DNA of 64,000 bases, taken from positions 434,001 to 498,000 of the forward strand of contig JAIETZ010000004.1 in assembly GCA_019744775.1 (NCBI GenBank). Direction: 5' to 3'. The notes under the pieces are model-generated. The model saw only the letters and a list, made by a program, of their open reading frames with translations, was not told the origin of the DNA and ran no database searches. Shown here piece after piece: positions 62,001-64,000 of this stretch. The translations under genes were made by a program, and so were the position numbers. Each line of letters opens with the position of its first letter. Positions within the stretch are counted from its first letter, which is position 1. The DNA is from Candidatus Obscuribacterales bacterium (GTDB lineage Bacteria > Cyanobacteriota > Vampirovibrionia > Obscuribacterales > Obscuribacteraceae).

Positions 62001-62246
62001 TGGTTTTGGTGGCGTTGTTTCGTAAGCCGGATCACTCGAGTCACTGCTGGTGCCTGAGCTGCCACCGGCAGATGGATTTTGACTGTTGATTGGATCGTTC
62101 CAAGAACTTTGCACACCTGGTTTTGTTTGCGCCAAACATGAAGAGGCAAAAACAAAATAAGGGGCACACACCAACAAAAGCATAACTAGAGCAGAAGCTT
62201 GGCGCTTCCACCCTGTCAATTTCGTGTGTATTCCTGGAAATTTCAT
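59067..62246 (-). CDS. VirB6/TrbL-like polytopic T4SS protein with long C-terminal extension
   Basis: A 1059-residue protein. A signal peptide (about 1-40, ending SCLAQ) and a Ser/Pro-rich stretch precede six to eight hydrophobic segments between residues about 140 and 460. One of these is MMSIAIDLLLLLFILCIW; another is LLTAIIIGQLLVILML. This is the plan of VirB6/TrbL channel proteins. A Gly/Ala/Pro-rich linker (about 480-620) follows, then a hydrophilic domain of roughly 430 residues (about 625-1059) that I do not recognise. VirB6 proteins form the inner-membrane part of the translocation path. The long soluble extension is unusual in length and might be an effector-like or regulatory part. 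The ribosome site is weak. Confidence 0.8.
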   Translation of the reverse strand: MKFPGIHTKLTGWKRQASALVMLLLVCAPYFVFASSCLAQTKPGVQSSWNDPINSQNPSAGGSSGTSSDSSDPAYETTPPKPYDHNVPNFPQGHGEATNLAQQAAEQNMDWKVTWDLTNPMGMGNDVYNGLHQWYTDDIFDNLFAGIGQLFGKWLYEFITGWMCDVVRFLTGALATFVLNPNIANNVAQGKDDISLSVHKMADIMMSIAIDLLLLLFILCIWKYWAEANWRGMLNPMGSVMRLISTAGVLLAWPTVYSFVTELANQMIKAIWFNTADSMAEFDQAIVTIIKAGLVDTAAGLVSALAPVMGTVGTNVGFGGWVLGAVGGTVSFAAELIFGLLTAIIIGQLLVILMLKAVQTAILIAQYMFAPLFIVFFAVPDTESFTVKYMYSFVIVSLWTFVWLALFRLLIIVLNSANNPWGKILLVLGILQLMIQGPAFMMSGSIEPKLSFLDAKDIIDKVRGVPGVAAGAVSSLWKGVQGGPTPVPSSSTINASASPAFAAYGANQAMPAGAAAGGTGPALATAGSAAATNTPGQPLGLPGPRILGLGGPSAPGTPGGGPNPTPGPTPGLGGGGATFSSAGATTASAGATGTPLTGQGPTIGGGPGGVGAGAMPPGKQAQTAFNAADIFGPKTKFKNDIGSFVGDIADGDVGIAYGENDKAGYVFDSKSDLKQINIPQGSSQEDIGRRVLVGASARLINSNDLAKHTAEHGSQKMGYDAPQSGDLQRANIEGKDYKESTIGKFRAREGAQRYAVEGAEAYYRNEKGNDYTAMLRQMHGDWSGDRQADVDSMMVDTQRPDSPWNASYGTVGDNLSSLAMKPTVQNRAAAGNPWIMSMNKGQQAKAIRAVSAYIQAQPGVAGLEGAELSSTLGNLSNSLDAQDVDVITQVYVKSNGAELPTLNQDIKAGIQTLTSSGHIRQAGTAYSILGSYSGKSTVRSRIEAGVNFIQAARDAGMSEMQLQHKDMVEVGKLIDNFTANNETEIIPDLAVSAKVLGAGDTTVNTAYTVNAMRTQNWDVSRINAQQLRAAETILNNGGIPSMSAVNSMLGNRGPKGRNP

Positions 62247-62295
62247 TAGTTAAAAAACTTTTGTCGCCTTAAGTGGGGAAAACCGCCTTAAAGGC

Positions 62296-62330
62296 ATCGG
62301 GCCGGTACCAGCTTTTGATACCGACCCGAT
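62296..62330 (-). other. Stable hairpin between the small secreted protein and the VirB6-like gene
   Basis: An imperfect 12-bp stem (ATCGGG, one mismatch, CGGTA against TACCG, CCCGAT) with an 11-base loop lies 11 bases past the stop of the 143-aa gene. A GCCTT/AAGGC hairpin (62285-62295) adjoins it. No U-run follows. It may protect the upstream small-protein message or reduce read-through to virB6. Confidence 0.5.
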
Positions 62331-62341
62331 TGGGAAACGGT

Positions 62342-62773
62342 TTAGAGACCGCCGCCCAGTCCGCCGAAGTTGTTGATGGCGAACGTGCCAATTAAGTGGA
62401 CGGCAGTAGGACCGCCGAAACCGATACCGAGACCTTTGGCGACGTTCATGGCAGATTCACCACCATCACGGCTACCGAAGGCAACCTTCATACCAGCGAC
62501 GGATGAAGGAATTGTCGATAAAGCAGTTGAAACTCTGGAGATGTCTCTTGCGGAGTCATATCCGAAGTCGGCCAACTGACCCACTTCATTGGACTGCCCG
62601 TAGCGAGGGTCTACCGGGGGACCCACTAGTCCTTGCGCATGGGCTACTTGATCGTAGACACCAATTGCAATTAGGAGCAGTTGAGGGGCCAGTAGAAAGC
62701 CCACGCGACAGGCAACCTTGAAGGCGCGCGAAGAAGTTACCTTCTTCGTTATTGCTGTTACTTTAGGAACCAT
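62342..62773 (-). CDS. Small secreted or membrane protein of the T4SS cluster (possible VirB2-like pilin)
   Basis: A 143-residue precursor with an excellent AAGGAGG site six bases before ATG. A basic N-terminus and hydrophobic core form a signal peptide (about 18-47, ending AHA/QG). The mature part (about 96 residues) has a helical middle and a Gly-rich hydrophobic end (GLGIGFGGPTAVHLIGTFA, then GGLGGGL). Its position just before the VirB6-like gene and the stable hairpin after it fit a pilin subunit, but the usual pair of VirB2 helices is not clear, so this is tentative. The GIGFGG motif also appears at the C-terminus of the protein at 63431. Confidence 0.6.
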   Translation of the reverse strand: MVPKVTAITKKVTSSRAFKVACRVGFLLAPQLLLIAIGVYDQVAHAQGLVGPPVDPRYGQSNEVGQLADFGYDSARDISRVSTALSTIPSSVAGMKVAFGSRDGGESAMNVAKGLGIGFGGPTAVHLIGTFAINNFGGLGGGL

Positions 62774-62824
62774 TTGTAACCTCCTTGTTTAGGTTGATGT
62801 GTCCTGTAGCGTCTGGAATAAAAC

Positions 62825-63427
62825 TTAGTTTTTCAAAACCTTGCCGTGTACATCGGCATTTCTCTGGTAGCCGTCACTAGCCGAAGTTGGCAGATAGGTT
62901 CCCGGAGCGTAACCGACGTTCTTGTCATAGCTAGCCAATTGAGCCGGAGTTGCATCAAGCGCACTTGGTGCTTTCTTTCTCATTAGCTTGGCATTGACAG
63001 AAGTTGTATGGTGCCCACGATGCGCAATAATCGGACGAGCCGTCAGCGGCTTCGATTTAGCTTGCGCCATCATTGGTTTTACTTCGGCAGGCGGAATAGC
63101 CGGCTGACCAAAGGCACTGTTAAACTCTACTTTCGGAGTGACCGTTGTGAATGCCGGACGCGCAGCTACTTGCTCACGGCTCTTCGGCTTTTCCAACATG
63201 CTTGGATCAAGACCCAAGAAGTTGGCACCTTTCGGTACGCTGCCGCTTTGTACGGCATGACTCATTTGAGGAACCTTCGGCTCTTCCGTTTTGTAATAGT
63301 TGGGAGCAAAACTGAAGCGAGCTCCAGCTCTTTGTTGAGCATTAGCCGGATTGACTGCTATCAACATAGCTGTCAACGCCAGTGCACTCATTGCAAAATA
63401 TTTGATGTTCATATTTGTCTTACTCAT
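62825..63427 (-). CDS. Secreted protein of unknown function in the T4SS cluster
   Basis: A 200-residue protein with a signal peptide (about 6-31, ending ANA/QQ). The mature chain is rich in Pro, Ala, Lys and Ser with no membrane helix, several His-rich stretches (IAHRGHHTT) and few hydrophobic runs, so it is probably extended or periplasmic. It starts 3 bases after the upstream gene's stop and is likely translated with it; an alternative ATG is at 63412. No family is recognised. Its place at the head of the T4SS cluster suggests an envelope-spanning or VirB7-like helper role, but this is only context. Confidence 0.7.
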   Translation of the reverse strand: MSKTNMNIKYFAMSALALTAMLIAVNPANAQQRAGARFSFAPNYYKTEEPKVPQMSHAVQSGSVPKGANFLGLDPSMLEKPKSREQVAARPAFTTVTPKVEFNSAFGQPAIPPAEVKPMMAQAKSKPLTARPIIAHRGHHTTSVNAKLMRKKAPSALDATPAQLASYDKNVGYAPGTYLPTSASDGYQRNADVHGKVLKN

Positions 63428-63430
63428 GGA

Positions 63431-64000
63431 TTATCTTCCGCCCCCTGCGATTCCGCCAAAGCCAATGCCAGGTCCAAGAAATGTTGTTGGTATTTTCAGG
63501 AGTCCTGGAATCGAGCTGAAGGCATTAGAAGCTCCGCCGCGACGTGTATCACGTCTGACTATTGGATTGGTCGAACCACCAGTTAGTGTTTGTGACTGAC
63601 CAAAGCCAGGACCATCACTAATTGGGGAATTGACCGCCACCATACCTTGGTTGACCATATTTTGTGCGGCTTGGTTCGGTATCGGGTTGGTGCCCATAGG
63701 AACCAAATATGGATTAGTTCCGCCCATGTTGGCGTTGATTTGATTCAGTTGCGCTTGGTTGTTTGGAAAAGCCGGCATTGCAGCTCTTCCATGCATTGAA
63801 TCATTCATTGCCTTTTGCATTTGCTTATAAGGATTGTTGTTTGCACCGGCTTGATAGTCAGGCACTAGTCCAGGCACATTTGCCGAATCCGGTGTTGTGT
63901 CAAAACTAGATTGACTGTGCGATTGGTTGCGAGCCATTCTTGCAGCCACTGCCGGATCAACAGGCACAACTTCTGGGGGAAGAAGTGAATCTTGATCCAT
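63431..64000 (-). CDS. Asn/Pro/Gln-rich protein of the T4SS cluster (may continue past window end)
   Basis: At least 189 residues. An ATG sits exactly at the window edge, so the true start may be there or further upstream. The chain is low in hydrophobic residues and rich in Asn, Gln, Pro and Met (for example MGGTNPYLVPMGTNPIP). No signal peptide is visible in the part seen. The C-terminus has a short hydrophobic Gly-rich end (FLGPGIGFGGIAGGGR) that resembles the end of the 143-aa protein encoded at 62342. I do not recognise a family. It is the first visible gene of the leftward T4SS operon. Confidence 0.65.
   Translation of the reverse strand: MDQDSLLPPEVVPVDPAVAARMARNQSHSQSSFDTTPDSANVPGLVPDYQAGANNNPYKQMQKAMNDSMHGRAAMPAFPNNQAQLNQINANMGGTNPYLVPMGTNPIPNQAAQNMVNQGMVAVNSPISDGPGFGQSQTLTGGSTNPIVRRDTRRGGASNAFSSIPGLLKIPTTFLGPGIGFGGIAGGGR

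Overview
The window looks like a chromosomal segment of a diderm bacterium from the non-photosynthetic cyanobacterial sister lineages (Melainabacteria/Vampirovibrionia, most likely Obscuribacterales). This is an inference. It rests on an LL-diaminopimelate aminotransferase (DapL), a System II (ResB/CcsA) cytochrome c maturation pair, a YlqD-family protein, a short SigA-like sigma factor, zinc-ribbon Ser/Thr kinases and many secreted TPR proteins. No rRNA, tRNA, CRISPR array, transposase or phage gene was seen. No gene-free stretch exceeds 300 bases.

Layout. 1-11.5 kb: the 3' end of glmS, a secretin with an upstream TPR lipoprotein-like or secreted protein, hemW, a membrane-anchored zinc-ribbon protein kinase, a small secreted basic protein, a tightly packed thyA-folA-cytochrome c-aat operon, and a rocA-type aldehyde dehydrogenase. 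11.7-31.4 kb: one uninterrupted gene of 6567 codons for a secreted, filamentous-haemagglutinin-like repeat protein. It has three distinct tandem repeat zones (12 landmarks about 229 residues apart, 5 landmarks about 290-320 apart, 6 landmarks about 96 apart) and two FecR-like modules near its C-terminus. 31.5-48.3 kb: ylqD, sigma factor, an ispB-like/resB/ccsA operon, dapL, a secreted IPT/TIG-like protein, a dienelactone hydrolase translationally coupled to an orphan PglX-like DNA methyltransferase, secreted TonB-C and TPR/glycine-zipper proteins, a 3-hydroxyacyl-CoA dehydrogenase, an OppF ATPase and a Replic_Relax-like protein.

48.4-64.0 kb: a type IV secretion (T4SS) cluster transcribed right to left. 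In order of transcription it holds three small secreted or hydrophobic proteins, a VirB6/TrbL-like channel protein with a long C-terminal extension, a DUF2225 zinc-ribbon protein, a VirB3/PrgI-like protein, VirB4, a VirB8-like protein, a VirD4-type coupling ATPase with a zinc ribbon, a very large TadG-like surface protein and then Replic_Relax. No VirB7/9/10 outer-membrane core or VirB11 is visible, although the cluster continues past the right edge. The combination of a reduced T4SS, a giant TadG-like protein and a DUF2225 protein is the best candidate here for an undescribed system.

A 24-bp inverted-repeat element occurs three times with identical sequence (400-423, 31956-31979, 48327-48350). 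Each copy lies just downstream of a stop codon and reads the same way relative to that gene. All functional statements come from motif recognition by eye; no database searches were run.
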